A DNA stretch of 64,000 nt, taken from NCBI GenBank assembly GCA_002989075.1, contig PSQN01000017.1, forward strand, positions 186,001 to 250,000, read 5' to 3'. The notes under the pieces are model-generated. The model did not search any database. It saw only the letters and a program-made list of their open reading frames with translations, and was not told the origin of the DNA. This stretch comes from Arthonia radiata (taxonomy: Eukaryota > Ascomycota > Arthoniomycetes > Arthoniales > Arthoniaceae). Position 1 is the stretch's first letter. Every line of letters starts with the position of its first letter. Below are positions 11,440 to 20,529 of this stretch, piece after piece. Both the position numbers and the translations under genes were made by a program.

Positions 11440-12870
11440 GTTTAGGGCGTAGTACATTTAGTAGCATAATGCTCTTTCTAATTGTACGTAAAGTAGGTAA
11501 TATTTGCCTTACTGTATATCGACCCTAGTTGCTCCTATGCGGCAGAGCTATTATCTCTTTATCGGACCGGTAAGTTACCTCGTTCTTGATATAAACCGCC
11601 TCGTCCGCGGCCCGACCCCTGTAAAGATGCTCTAGCGTTATAACCGCTATAGTTTGTACTTAATCCGCTACTAGAGCGATCTTAATTTATATTAATATTG
11701 CGGGCGTTCTGCGATATACTACAATCAACATTTATATATTAACAAACTTTCTTTAGAAGCTCGTTCGTATCTTTAAGCAGGTTCTCTAAGAGATTTTACT
11801 TAATTAGCTTTACCTTAATTTATAAAGGTAAGCGCGTATAGTAGAATGCGGCCCGATTCAGGTCCGGCATCTTACTACCTAGCAACTTAGTTTCTTTGTT
11901 CTACAGAAAGCTCAAGAAGTCCTCGAGCTTCTACGTTAAACTCTATATCGACGTAAAGAACTTTTCTACGTTAGCTGTAGTAGCTATAGCTAGGTCGACA
12001 ATATATTCTATTATCTATCTTTTAAAGTACGCTTATACGTAGAGCAACGTCTTCTCTTTATTCTCTTTAGCGTAAGTTTGCTACCTATCCGCCAGGTCTC
12101 TAGGGAGTTCCTAAACGTACTAAATAATAATACGAACGTCGTTGAGGTCTAAAACGTTAGCTATCTAAAATCTTTTCTTAATAGTCTAAGTCTATTAAGT
12201 GCCTATAGAGCTTATAGCTCTCTCGAGCTTAAACGCCTCTTTCTTAAGAAGCTCGTTAATCTAGCTTTAAAGGCTTAAATCGCCCTATAGCCGCTTGCTA
12301 CCAGCTCCCAAATTGCAGGCGGACTGAAGCTCAACTTCGAGTATTTGCTTTTCGAGCTTAAGCTTCTTAATAGTATGCTGCTGCTACTATACTAGTAGTT
12401 CTTGTCTTAGCTTTCGTACCTTAACGCTTAAGGAGGCGCTAAAGAGAGATTCTTCGCGGTTAGAGCCTTAATAGGCCCCTTCGTCGTTGTCATTGTTTTA
12501 ATTTAGACTATCGTCCTTCTTAGTTTGCGATCTACTCGGCGTCTGTTCGCCGGCTTATAAGCCCTCTTGCTTATTGTTATCGTTAGATCCTATATAAGGG
12601 TCCTAGTCTTCTTCGACGTTAACTATATTTTGCTACGCTCTGTATTTTACTTGTGCGACGGATATAAAGCGACTATCGTTGTATACTTAGTTCCTTACTC
12701 GTTCTCTTCGAACACGGTACTTGCTAGCACCGGCCATCAATTAATTTTAATATTATTTATTTTAACGTATGTGCAGAGTCTCGGCTATACTCGATTATAC
12801 CGGGTTAACCCCTAAGCGACGTCGATAAGGTACCTGACTGCCGGCCGCCCTCCTCGTAGGTTTAGAATAA
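11440..12870 (-). pseudogene. gypsy-2 gag with degenerate CCHC zinc knuckle
   Basis: Region between the 5' LTR (12877-13072) and pol. At about 11450-11490 the minus strand reads TYN*KEHYATKCTT, which fits a retroviral-type knuckle (CYNCxKxxHYATxC) with the first Cys changed and the second codon a stop. The upstream part should be the capsid-like domain, but I cannot assign residues. The plus-strand open stretch at 12567-12815 overlaps it and is treated as a shadow. Confidence 0.65.
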
Positions 12871-12876
12871 TTAGGA

Positions 12877-13072
12877 TGTAATTTGGGTATAGAGCAGAGA
12901 GCAGTTAGATAGCAAAAAGGGTCTAAATAGGCTCTACTAGTGTTCAAGCTAATTATTAAGGAGACTAGAAAGGGATGCGTCTACTAGAGGAAAGATATCC
13001 TCCTAGGATCGTAGCCTTTCTAAATAGACAACATTCCGTTTCAATTTGCTATCGGAACGTCTATGCATTACA
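12877..13072 (-). repeat. gypsy-2 5' LTR (196 bp)
   Basis: Starts TGTAATTTGGG and ends TGCATTACA on the plus strand. It is the same length as, and collinear with, the left LTR at 5060-5255. Right flank AGTTT (13073-13077) completes the target duplication. Confidence 0.95.
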
Positions 13073-13179
13073 AGTTTCTATACTATTATTCAGTAAGACC
13101 CCTACTATACCCTTAAAATATGCGAGCCAGCTAAAATTAAAACATTCTTACACTAGTATTTAAGAGAGCATAAAGTATA

Positions 13180-15290
13180 TAAGACGAGTTTACTAGAGAC
13201 AAACTAGAAACAACTAAGTTAATTATATATCCAATAGTTTAGTAAAAGAATCGAGCCGCTTACGCTTAAGTAGATTTACGTAGTACGCTCTTTCCTCTCT
13301 CTAGATATATATACGCTCCGATCTATCCTTGTCTCTAGCAAAGGCGTAGCTAACGGATCTAATAGCTTATTTATAGAAACCTTACGTAAGAAAACGATCT
13401 AGACTATATCAACAAAGAGAAGCCGTCGCTTAACGCAGACGATTTTATAAAGGTTCTTTAATGCTACTAGACAACAGATACTAATGTCTTCTAATATAAA
13501 CGGTACTATGTTACGCTAGCAACAATCCTTCTACTTACTATATATACTGCGTCCCGACCTAGCGCTCTGCTCGATATACGCTATAGAGACCTTAAGTTAT
13601 TTGTCCTTAAGAATACAAAGACCGGCGAAACATACAGAATACTGTGTCTTAAGCTGTAGAACACTAAAAAGTAAAGGATTAAGCGCCGGCGACCGTAGGT
13701 AGTTATCGTCGTACTACATCTTAGTTAGAATTATACTGAGACAGTAATTAGAAAGACGTATACCTTTATAGTCGACAACAATCTACTGTTCTGTATAGTC
13801 TCTTATGCTATTAGCCTCGCTTTAGGTAATAGTACGTTTACTAATTCTAACTTAAATACCCTTAAAAAGGTATTTAACTTAGCCGTTAAGCGACCTAGTA
13901 TGTAGTCTTTATCTATTCTCTAGGGCAAAGACATTCTAGACCGCCTTATTTTCTAGTCTAGTCTTTAGACCGAAGAGAAAATTTAAATCGCGCTAGATAG
14001 CGCCTTGCCTTACTATAAGTACTACCTATAGGTCAAACAGCTAGGCATAGCGACAGGGTTTCTTTAAGTTATAACGAGCTACTATCTCCGATAGGCGGAA
14101 AAGAACGCTATTAATAGTAAGTACGCGGCTATAGCTACTTAACTTATAGTATAAGAGAGAAATTAACTAATAGAGCCCTGTTGTAGATAATTTTAGTACA
14201 AGTGCTGCTATACGTAATCTAATCCTTAATTATACTAATTCAAAGATTTTTAAGCAGAACTATCTGTTACGCTATATTTGATACGATACGTAGTCTACGT
14301 ACTGAAGTAGAGATCCGCGGAACGACGTAATGCGCGTAGCAAACTAAATAGGTCGTAGAATAGATCCGTAGCGGCTTACAAGATTAACTATAGAGTAGAA
14401 GAAAAGTATCCTCTAAGTATCAGAGATATAGAACCTATCTTACTATCGCAAAGAGCTGTAAGAAGCGCTAGCGCTTGCTAAACGAAAACAAGATAGCGCT
14501 AATATAGAGTGTTGCTAGCAACAGCTTTACGACGCCGCAGCGGATCTAAAATATGCCGTAGAAGCTCGCTAACGATACTTACTAAAAGAAGCTCGCACAG
14601 AATACAATCGAGCCACTACTTTACAGAAAATTACGCGACAGCTAAGTAGCTCGTTGTCGCTTAAGAATAATATCGTCGAAGTATAGTCTACGCTAAACGC
14701 TTTATATATCTTTTTAGAACGATATCGACTTACTTAAGCGGCTGTACGTCTCTATACTCCCTTAAGCACGTTAATTAGCTAGAATAACCGCTTTTAGATT
14801 ATATACAATATAGTTGTACTGTATAATCTACGCGAGGTACGGCGGTTACGATCCTAGCAACGCAAGCCCGTTAAAGTAGAGGACAAAGCATAGTTAACAG
14901 ATTCTAAGTTTAATGTCGCCGAAGAGTTCTATACTATACTCGAGAGCATCCTACAAGGAGAACTTCCGCTAGGCATACCGCTTCTCTATAAGCCTACCTA
15001 GTATATATTCTGCTAGGGGGATCTTTATCTAAACCGAGAGACGCGTAAGTACGAGTTTTATACTCCGTCGAATATACGTAAATACGTTAAGAGCTGTCGT
15101 CCGGGGCTTAGTTAGCGTTAGAGTTCGATTCCGTATCTCAACCCTTGCTGTAGTTCTATAATACTAAGGAACGGCAGGCATTTTAAGGCTTACGTACAGA
15201 GAACATATAGAATAAGTTTAGCATTCTACTAAAAAAGCGTATAGCTGCAAAGCGTCTCCTCTTTCTTCTATTAAGTGTAACTAAAAGTAA
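13180..15290 (+). pseudogene. DUF3435 tyrosine recombinase relic (Starship-captain-like / FluG-domain family)
   Basis: Family role: DUF3435 proteins are tyrosine recombinases, some of which mobilise Starship giant transposons in Pezizomycotina. Seen here, on the plus strand: an N-terminal segment at about 13360-13440 (SLFIETLRKK, then NKEKPSLNADDFIKVL after a one-base shift); ILLLTIYTASRPSALLDIR followed by YRDLKLFVLKNTKTGE from about 13525, with the conserved arginine; TFIVDNNLLFCIVSYAISLA at about 13765-13830, matching the LFCPIS block; YYLR*AEKNAINSKYAA at about 14075, matching the Y-x-LRRGAxNAIN box; and a C-terminal IFC*GDLYLNRETRKYEF at about 15005, the CxFCxG zinc-finger-like end. About 700 residues, the usual family size. 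Stops are W/Q type plus at least one indel. Gypsy-2 inserted just upstream. Confidence 0.85.
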
Positions 15291-15399
15291 TAGTAAACCT
15301 TACTAATTTAGATTTAATAATACTGTCTATATTATAATTATACTAAATTAGTAGAGACAACTAAGCGACCGCTAAATCTATACGTCTCTTTAATAGCTT

Positions 15400-15745
15400 C
15401 TATAACGATTTAGATATTATAGGCAGTATTTACGCTCGCTAGTATATCTACTCCGCCTCTGTTAGCCTGCCCTATGTACTATACAAGTTACCGAGGTTGT
15501 TAACTATAGCAAGCGTCGACGTATAATGTAGTCTAAGTGCCTTCTCCTTGCTAGCCAGCGCCAGCTAGTATATCTCCTCCGCCTCCGCTAGCTTGCTCTA
15601 GTCTCTATACAAGATAATAAGATTGTTAACCGTATTAAGTGTCGACGTATAATGTAGTCCGAGTGCCTTGCAATATAAAGCCTTATAGCTGGTAGCACGT
15701 AACTGCGGCAAGGCCTTTTACTTCTCCTCTAAATAGCGCTTAAGC
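15400..15745 (-). pseudogene. kinesin-light-chain-type TPR repeats, NLR C-terminal fragment
   Basis: Two tandem units with an exact 126-bp period (42 residues; compare 15438 and 15564) read on the minus strand as LHYTSTLNTVNNLIILYRD, then SKLAEAEEIY*LALASKEKA, and again LHYTSTLAIVNNLGNLYS. This is the TPR_12 pattern (GPDHxSTLxTVNNLGxLYxxQGKLxEAExMYxRAL) found at the C-terminus of fungal NB-ARC/NACHT-TPR NLRs and of kinesin light chains. A third, weaker unit lies at about 15660-15720. The nucleotide-binding domain that should lie to the right was not found: 15750-16200 is coding-like on the minus strand but unrecognised. Confidence 0.75.
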
Positions 15746-15749
15746 TTTT

Positions 15750-16860
15750 TTTGTGTCTTTATATAATATTTATAAGCTTGTTGCTTAATGTATCCCTAGC
15801 AATTCTTAACGGTATTAAGGTTAGGTAACTATAGCGTAGTTACTATGCTCTAAATGCCGTATTGCTGCTTTATACGCGTAACGAATATCTTTGCGCCTCC
15901 TTGTATATCTTCTCGTAGTACTAATAGAGGTTACTTTTATAGTCCCAGCCTACACCTATTTATATATAAAGAATATAGTTATTATAAGACTTATGCCTCT
16001 TCTATATATAATCGTCGCCGTATTACTTATTTAGCGCGCAAACGAGTTGCTCAGTTAGTCGATTATAAAGAGAAGAGCACTCTATTAGAAAAGCGTATAG
16101 ACTTATAGAACGATAGAGGTTTGTCTTTCAAGTCTTTATAGTTAAGCTTCCTTTTATCGATATTTTACGGCCGTAGCGATCGCTTTTTAATATACCTAAT
16201 ATATATAGTATCCTATTCTATTCAATTTAAAGTTGTTTCTAGCTAAGACGCCGTAGTCCGGATAGCTAAATATCTAGCGTACGGTTAACTATCCCTGCGG
16301 CCTTGTTTTTTTCTTGGTACTTCTAGTTTTTCTTAAGCTGGCCCCCTCTCTAATTTTATAAATAATTGCTTTACGTAGTATCTATAGAGGCTAAATTGGT
16401 AGGCGTCTTCGCTCGTTAAGAGGTAAGAATAAGAGATACGGTAGCGACGAACTGAGACTCGGTAAGGTGTCTTATACTGGTTTCTGTAACAATGTAGCTT
16501 AGCGAGTAGGCCTTTGTACTAATTGCGCTGCTTCTAATACTTTATTAGGTTAGCTTAGGTTAGAGTTTTATAGCGATATCGTTGGTTAAAAAGAAGAAAT
16601 AGACTTTAAGCTCTAAGACACAGACTATCTTGCGATATATCTTAAATTGCCTTTAAGGGCGTATATCCTCTTCAAGAGGCTATATTTATAAAAGACTATC
16701 TTTATAGAAGGCTATATAATAAAGCTAATAGATTATTTATAAAAACAATCTGTCTATATAGATACTCTATAGAAACATTCTATTTATAGAAACACTCTAT
16801 AAACGCTCTAGTAATAGTCTAACTATAAGTAGCCTTACTAAGTAAATAGAGTGTTTATAT
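15750..16860. other. unassigned region upstream of TPR fragment
   Basis: The minus strand at about 15750-16150 has open patches (for example TKRRYTRRRKDIRYAY-like basic sequence), and the plus strand has an 84-codon open frame at 15854-16108. Neither matches a family I know. From 16200 on, A+T rises towards the minisatellites, and short direct repeats of CTATAGAAACA type appear at 16745-16800. Confidence 0.3.
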
Positions 16861-16865
16861 AGGGT

Positions 16866-17139
16866 ACTTATAAAGCTACTTATATAATAAGGCTAATTAT
16901 ATAATAAGGCTAGTTATATAATAAGGCTAGTTATATAACAAGGCTAGTTATATAATAAGGCTAATAATAAGGCTACTTATATAACAAGGCTACTTATATA
17001 ACAAGGCTACTTATATAACAAGGCTACTTATATAACAAGGCTACTTATATAACAAGGCTACTTATATAACAAGGCTACTTATATAATAAGGCTACTTATA
17101 TAACAAGACTACTTATTAGACTTCTTATATAATAAGGCT
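16866..17139. repeat. 17-bp minisatellite, unit ATAACAAGGCTACTTAT
   Basis: About 15 head-to-tail copies of a 17-bp unit (TATATAACAAGGCTACT, with TAATAAGGCTAGTT variants at the left). The right-hand copies are nearly identical, the left-hand ones degenerate. Confidence 0.95.
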
Positions 17140-17196
17140 AAGGTAATATATAGATTCTATAGGATTAGATTCTAGAATTAGATTCTATAGGATTAG

Positions 17197-17456
17197 ATTC
17201 TATATAGACTTTATTTCTAGACTTTATTTCTATATAGACTTTGCTTCTATATAGACTTTATTTCTATATAGACTTTGTTCCTAGATAGACTTTGTTTCTA
17301 GATAGACTTTGTTTCTACATAGGCTTTGTTTCTAGAGAGACTTTGTTTCTACATAGGCTTTATTTTTATATAGGTTTTATTTCTATATAGACTTTGTTTC
17401 TATACAGGCTTTATTTCTATATAGGTTTTATTTCTATATAGACTTTGTTTCTATAT
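17197..17456. repeat. 18-bp minisatellite, unit TTTCTATATAGACTTTGT
   Basis: About 14 copies of a unit of about 18 bp built on TCTATATAGACTTTGTT, with variants (TCTAGATAGAC, TCTACATAGGC, TCTATATAGGT). It shares the TCTATATAGAC core with the next array, suggesting a common origin. Confidence 0.9.
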
Positions 17457-17503
17457 AGAGTAATTCTCTATATAGAATTAGTTTAGCATTATTTTTTATA
17501 GAA

Positions 17504-17648
17504 ATAGTTTCTATATAGACTCCCGTTCTATATAGACTCCCGTTCTATATAGACTCCCGTTCTATATAGACTCCCGTTCTATATAGACTCCCGTTCTATA
17601 TAGACTCCCGTCCTATATAGACTCTCGTTCTATATAGACTCCCGTTGT
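17504..17648. repeat. 17-bp minisatellite, unit TCTATATAGACTCCCGT, first block
   Basis: Near-perfect tandem copies of TCTATATAGACTCCCGT. The array resumes right of the gap at 17763 and runs to about 17870. Confidence 0.95.
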
Positions 17649-17657
17649 TATACACAT

Positions 17658-17762
17658 CTATTTAATACTTATAACGTTTATCTGCTTCTATCTATAGGAT
17701 CGCAGAGTAGTACTGTTCGCCTCTTTATAAATATACTAAAATTACGTCTTTACTAATAATCT
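17658..17762. repeat. gypsy-2-like fragment breaking the minisatellite
   Basis: About 105 bp (TATTTAATACTTATAACG onward) collinear with 10842-10946 inside gypsy-2 pol, with a few transitions. It interrupts the 17-bp array and ends exactly at the N. It may be a real insertion scrap or a chimeric contig end. Confidence 0.8.
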
Positions 17763-17763
17763 N
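17763..17763. other. assembly gap (single N)
   Basis: One N inside a tandem array, between a gypsy fragment and further array units. The true distance across it is unknown. Confidence 0.95.
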
Positions 17764-17870
17764 TATAGACTCTTGTCCTATATAGACTCCCGTCCTATAT
17801 AGACTCCCATTCTATATAGACTTCCGTTCTATATAGACTCCCGTTCTATATAGACTCTCTACCTATATAG
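17764..17870. repeat. 17-bp minisatellite, second block
   Basis: Continuation of the TCTATATAGACTCCCGT array right of the gap, more degenerate (TCTTGT, TCCCAT and TTCCGT variants), ending near 17870. Confidence 0.9.
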
Positions 17871-17879
17871 ATTCTAAAC

Positions 17880-19147
17880 CGTCCTTAATTCTAAGATTAA
17901 TAATTTTAGCAATGGTAAGAATCTAGACGGTGCTAATAACCTAGTTCTCTATAGCAATCTCTTATACTTAGCTTTTGCAAGATCTGCTTCTTAGATATAC
18001 TAGTAGCGACACTATACTGTATACCGACACGTATGCCCGTTCTTCCGAGCTACGCAGACAGTTGCTAGCTATAGCTACTGTTGCGCACTACGTCTTAGAA
18101 GTCTCCTTTTGCTGGCTAATCGTATCTTGCCTCAAAGTATTAAAGCTATACTCGCGCCGGTAGTAGCAGCTCCTTTGCCTCTATAACTAACTAAATCTAT
18201 TCTCTATCTTAATAGAATGCTCTGTCCCTCAAAATTAATGTATATTAAGTATACGCTATCTCTTTTCGTACAGCTTCTAACTATAAATAGGAGAAGTTAG
18301 CTACCCTCGCCGCCGAAGTAAACTTAGAGCGTCTACAGGGCAAGGGTGTCCTATCTTATATTAAGCTCGATTGCACTTTCTACTGGTACTACTTTCTTAA
18401 CAGTTGCTCTGTTTCTTTAACGAGCCGTAGTATAATAATTTAGCTTCGGGGCCTAGGTCGACGTTCCAAATTAATATACGTTAGATAGTTTTCTTAACCT
18501 ATATCCCTTGATTTATAATGCGTTCCTCCGCCAAGCTTTATTGTTGTATATACGTTCTAGCAGCAGAGCTCCAGAAGGCGATAGTTTTTGCTAGAGGGAG
18601 AGGTTTTAAGTCTATAAAAGCCCCTATCGACAGGCAATACTACCTATCCGCGTCGTTGAACGCGTATAAGCTCTCGGTGCGAGTAAGATAGACAGAGTAG
18701 ACTCTAAGCGCTCTATTTATATTAAAAAGTTATAAATTTTAATACCTCAGAGGCTTCTACTCTATATCAATAGACAGTAAAATATAGATTAGGGACTATA
18801 GCTACTATAAGGTTCTAACTCATATAGTTCTAATATTGACAGGAATTTGCACGACGCTAGTTACGTAAGTCTCGTAAGCTAAACTAAATTATACCTATTA
18901 GACTCTCTAGTAGAAGCATTACGTCTATAAGTACAATTATGAAATGCATCACTCTTCTGCTAGATAGTAGCATACTAAGGAATGTAAAGGTAACGTAAAT
19001 TGAGGCTATACAATAATCCTTTAATGTATAGAAAAGTATAGTCCTAGCTCTACCTAATCTCTAGCTCTATATAATATCTCGCCTTACCCGATATCTCGCC
19101 TTGCTTATTTTCTACCTATAAAACAATACTAGAGCATCCTGTATTAA
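17880..19147. other. unassigned, coding-like in patches
   Basis: Less AT-rich than the arrays. The plus strand has an open stretch at 17975-18163 (SSDTILYTDTYARSSELRRQ). At about 18930-19000 it shows a histidine/cysteine-rich patch, YKYNYEMHHSSAR**HTKEC, vaguely like a zinc knuckle. I cannot assign a family. It was continuous with 26597 onward before gypsy-3 inserted. Confidence 0.25.
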
Positions 19148-19152
19148 CCCTC
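19148..19152. repeat. target-site duplication of gypsy-3 (left)
   Basis: CCCTC directly left of the left LTR. The same five bases occur at 26592-26596, directly right of the right LTR. Confidence 0.9.
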
Positions 19153-19796
19153 TGTAACGCCGGGCGGCCGTAACCGCTTTGCTTGGTCTTATTCTATGCC
19201 AAGGGTAATTTGACCAAGACGAGGGAGACTAAGGTCGGGTCTATCGTCTGGATATCTAACTCGGAAGGAGAGGTTAAGGAAGCAAGGGACAAACTGTAAG
19301 TCTTTAAACGAAGGACTCAGCCGGTAATATAAATAAGCCAGGAGATGTACTAAGGCCGTACAGGAAAGCTCTCTTAGGACACGGTCGCTCTATTCGCACG
19401 CCGTCGTAGCTATAGGGTCCTGCTTCGCGCTAATACTTACAAGAATTGCTCGTAGCTCACTAGTTGCGTTACAGCAAGATAAACTAATTAGGTTTAATAC
19501 CTTAGAGTTAATATTAAACGATAATATTAATTCTGAATCTAAATTTACGGATATCTATTTACTAAGGTAGATATCTATCTTTGCTATATAGTCTGTAATA
19601 ACCGCTGCTACCGCTGCGTCGGCTGTGTTGGGGACCGCTAGCGACATTGCGTTGTAGGCGGTTAGTAACGCTAGTAACGCTGCGTTCCCTGCGGTTATAT
19701 TATATAACCTTTGCTTTATTACATAATCCTGTGTAACGTACATAAAAGAACGTGCTTCTGTCCAATTATTAGTTGATCTGTGCGTGCGTCTTAATA
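19153..19796 (-). repeat. gypsy-3 3' LTR (644 bp)
   Basis: Begins TGTAACGCCGGGCGGCCG and ends CGTCTTAATA (CGTCTTAACA in the other copy). It is a direct repeat of 25915-26591 but has one copy of an internal 33-bp unit (GTTGTAGGCGGTTAGTAACG...) where the right LTR has two. The open frame at 19555-19743 is LTR sequence, not a gene. Confidence 0.95.
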
Positions 19797-19879
19797 TTAG
19801 CCCCTCTCTAGGTTAAGTCGTCCTCGATTAACTATAAGTACGGTGCCTCGCTGTTGTTCTAATCTATAAGTTTCCGACT

Positions 19880-20529
19880 ATGTCTAGTCGTCTACTTCTA
19901 ACACGTGCTGAGCTTCGTGACAGACGTGCTAACCGAATCGAATCTCGTATCGCTTTCAACATGCCTCTATGTTCTAGCTATTCCCGCGTTAGCATAAGGT
20001 GCCTCGTAGCTCCTTCTCTGTCTCGCTCTTATGCGCGCTGCACTCGAAGCTCTTATCCAGAAAAATGCGACGCCCTTCTCAACGAGGGCGAGTGTTCGTA
20101 ACATAACCCAGGTTTCTTGCCTTCCTCTCTAACACTCTCGTAGTTAATAACCTTTCTAAGCGAATTAACCTGTTGAAGAGGAAGAAGAAGTTGTTAAAGA
20201 AAAAGTTAGCAGAGATATTCACGGAGACTATTGAAGCTAAGAGTCGGTAGAGTGAGATATTTGTTCGTAAGGAGGAGATGTTGTTTCGGTAGAACTTAGC
20301 TAAGGGCATATCTATTGGCGTTTCTAAGCGTTTCGCTGCAGAAGACGTTGCTTTCAATTTATCGGATTTAGGTAATGCCGGTTTTACTGCTAATAGTTAG
20401 GACAATGCTTTGCGTTCTGTTAGTCTTGATCCTCTTAAGACTTCCGGGGAGGTTTATAATTTCGGCGTTGTCCCTAATACTGGCTCTAATAGTGTTTCAG
20501 CAGTTACTGGCAATAAAACAAGTTCTTAA
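19880..20529 (+). pseudogene. antisense additional ORF of gypsy-3 (Cys cluster plus basic coiled coil)
   Basis: Plus-strand gene inside a minus-strand element. An ATG at 19880 opens 73 codons with a double cysteine cluster (MPLCSSYSRVSIRCLV and YARCTRSSYPEKCD, that is C-x2-[C/Y]-x6-C, spacer, [C/Y]-x2-C-x8-C). Stop TAA at 20099. A second frame from about 20125 to a TAA near 20529 continues for about 135 residues with only three TAG stops. It begins LSKRINLLKRKKKLLKKKLA, a lysine-rich coiled-coil-like stretch, and ends in a polar tail (NTGSNSVSAVTGNKTSS). The change of frame implies an indel or a lost intron. The 3' end meets the 3' end of pol. Family unknown. Confidence 0.6.

Larger units (their letters stand above)
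5060..13072 (-). mobile_element. gypsy-2: full-length Ty3/gypsy chromovirus (8.0 kb)
   Basis: An 8,013-bp element on the minus strand, bounded by two 196-bp direct LTRs and a perfect 5-bp target duplication. In element order (right to left) it holds gag with a zinc knuckle, protease/RT, RNase H, integrase, a GPY/F module and a chromodomain, then about 2 kb of extra sequence with an antisense gene before the 3' LTR. RIP-type stops fill all frames, so it cannot encode working proteins. It landed between the spacer ending at 5054 and the DUF3435 relic starting near 13180. Confidence 0.95.

Noticed and set aside
12567-12815. 82-codon plus-strand frame
   Set aside because: It lies inside the gag region of gypsy-2 on the opposite strand, with no resemblance to the antisense genes found near the 3' LTR.
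16866-17870. CRISPR-like array
   Set aside because: Units are directly adjacent with no unique spacers, and the genome is fungal. These are minisatellites.
18930-19000. LINE-type zinc knuckle (YKYNYEMHHSSAR**HTKEC)
   Set aside because: His/Cys spacing does not fit a CCHC knuckle without assuming several changes, and no reverse transcriptase follows.
19555-19743. 62-codon frame, with its relative at 26317-26538
   Set aside because: Both lie entirely inside the LTRs of gypsy-3. The alanine-rich repeats come from the 33-bp unit.
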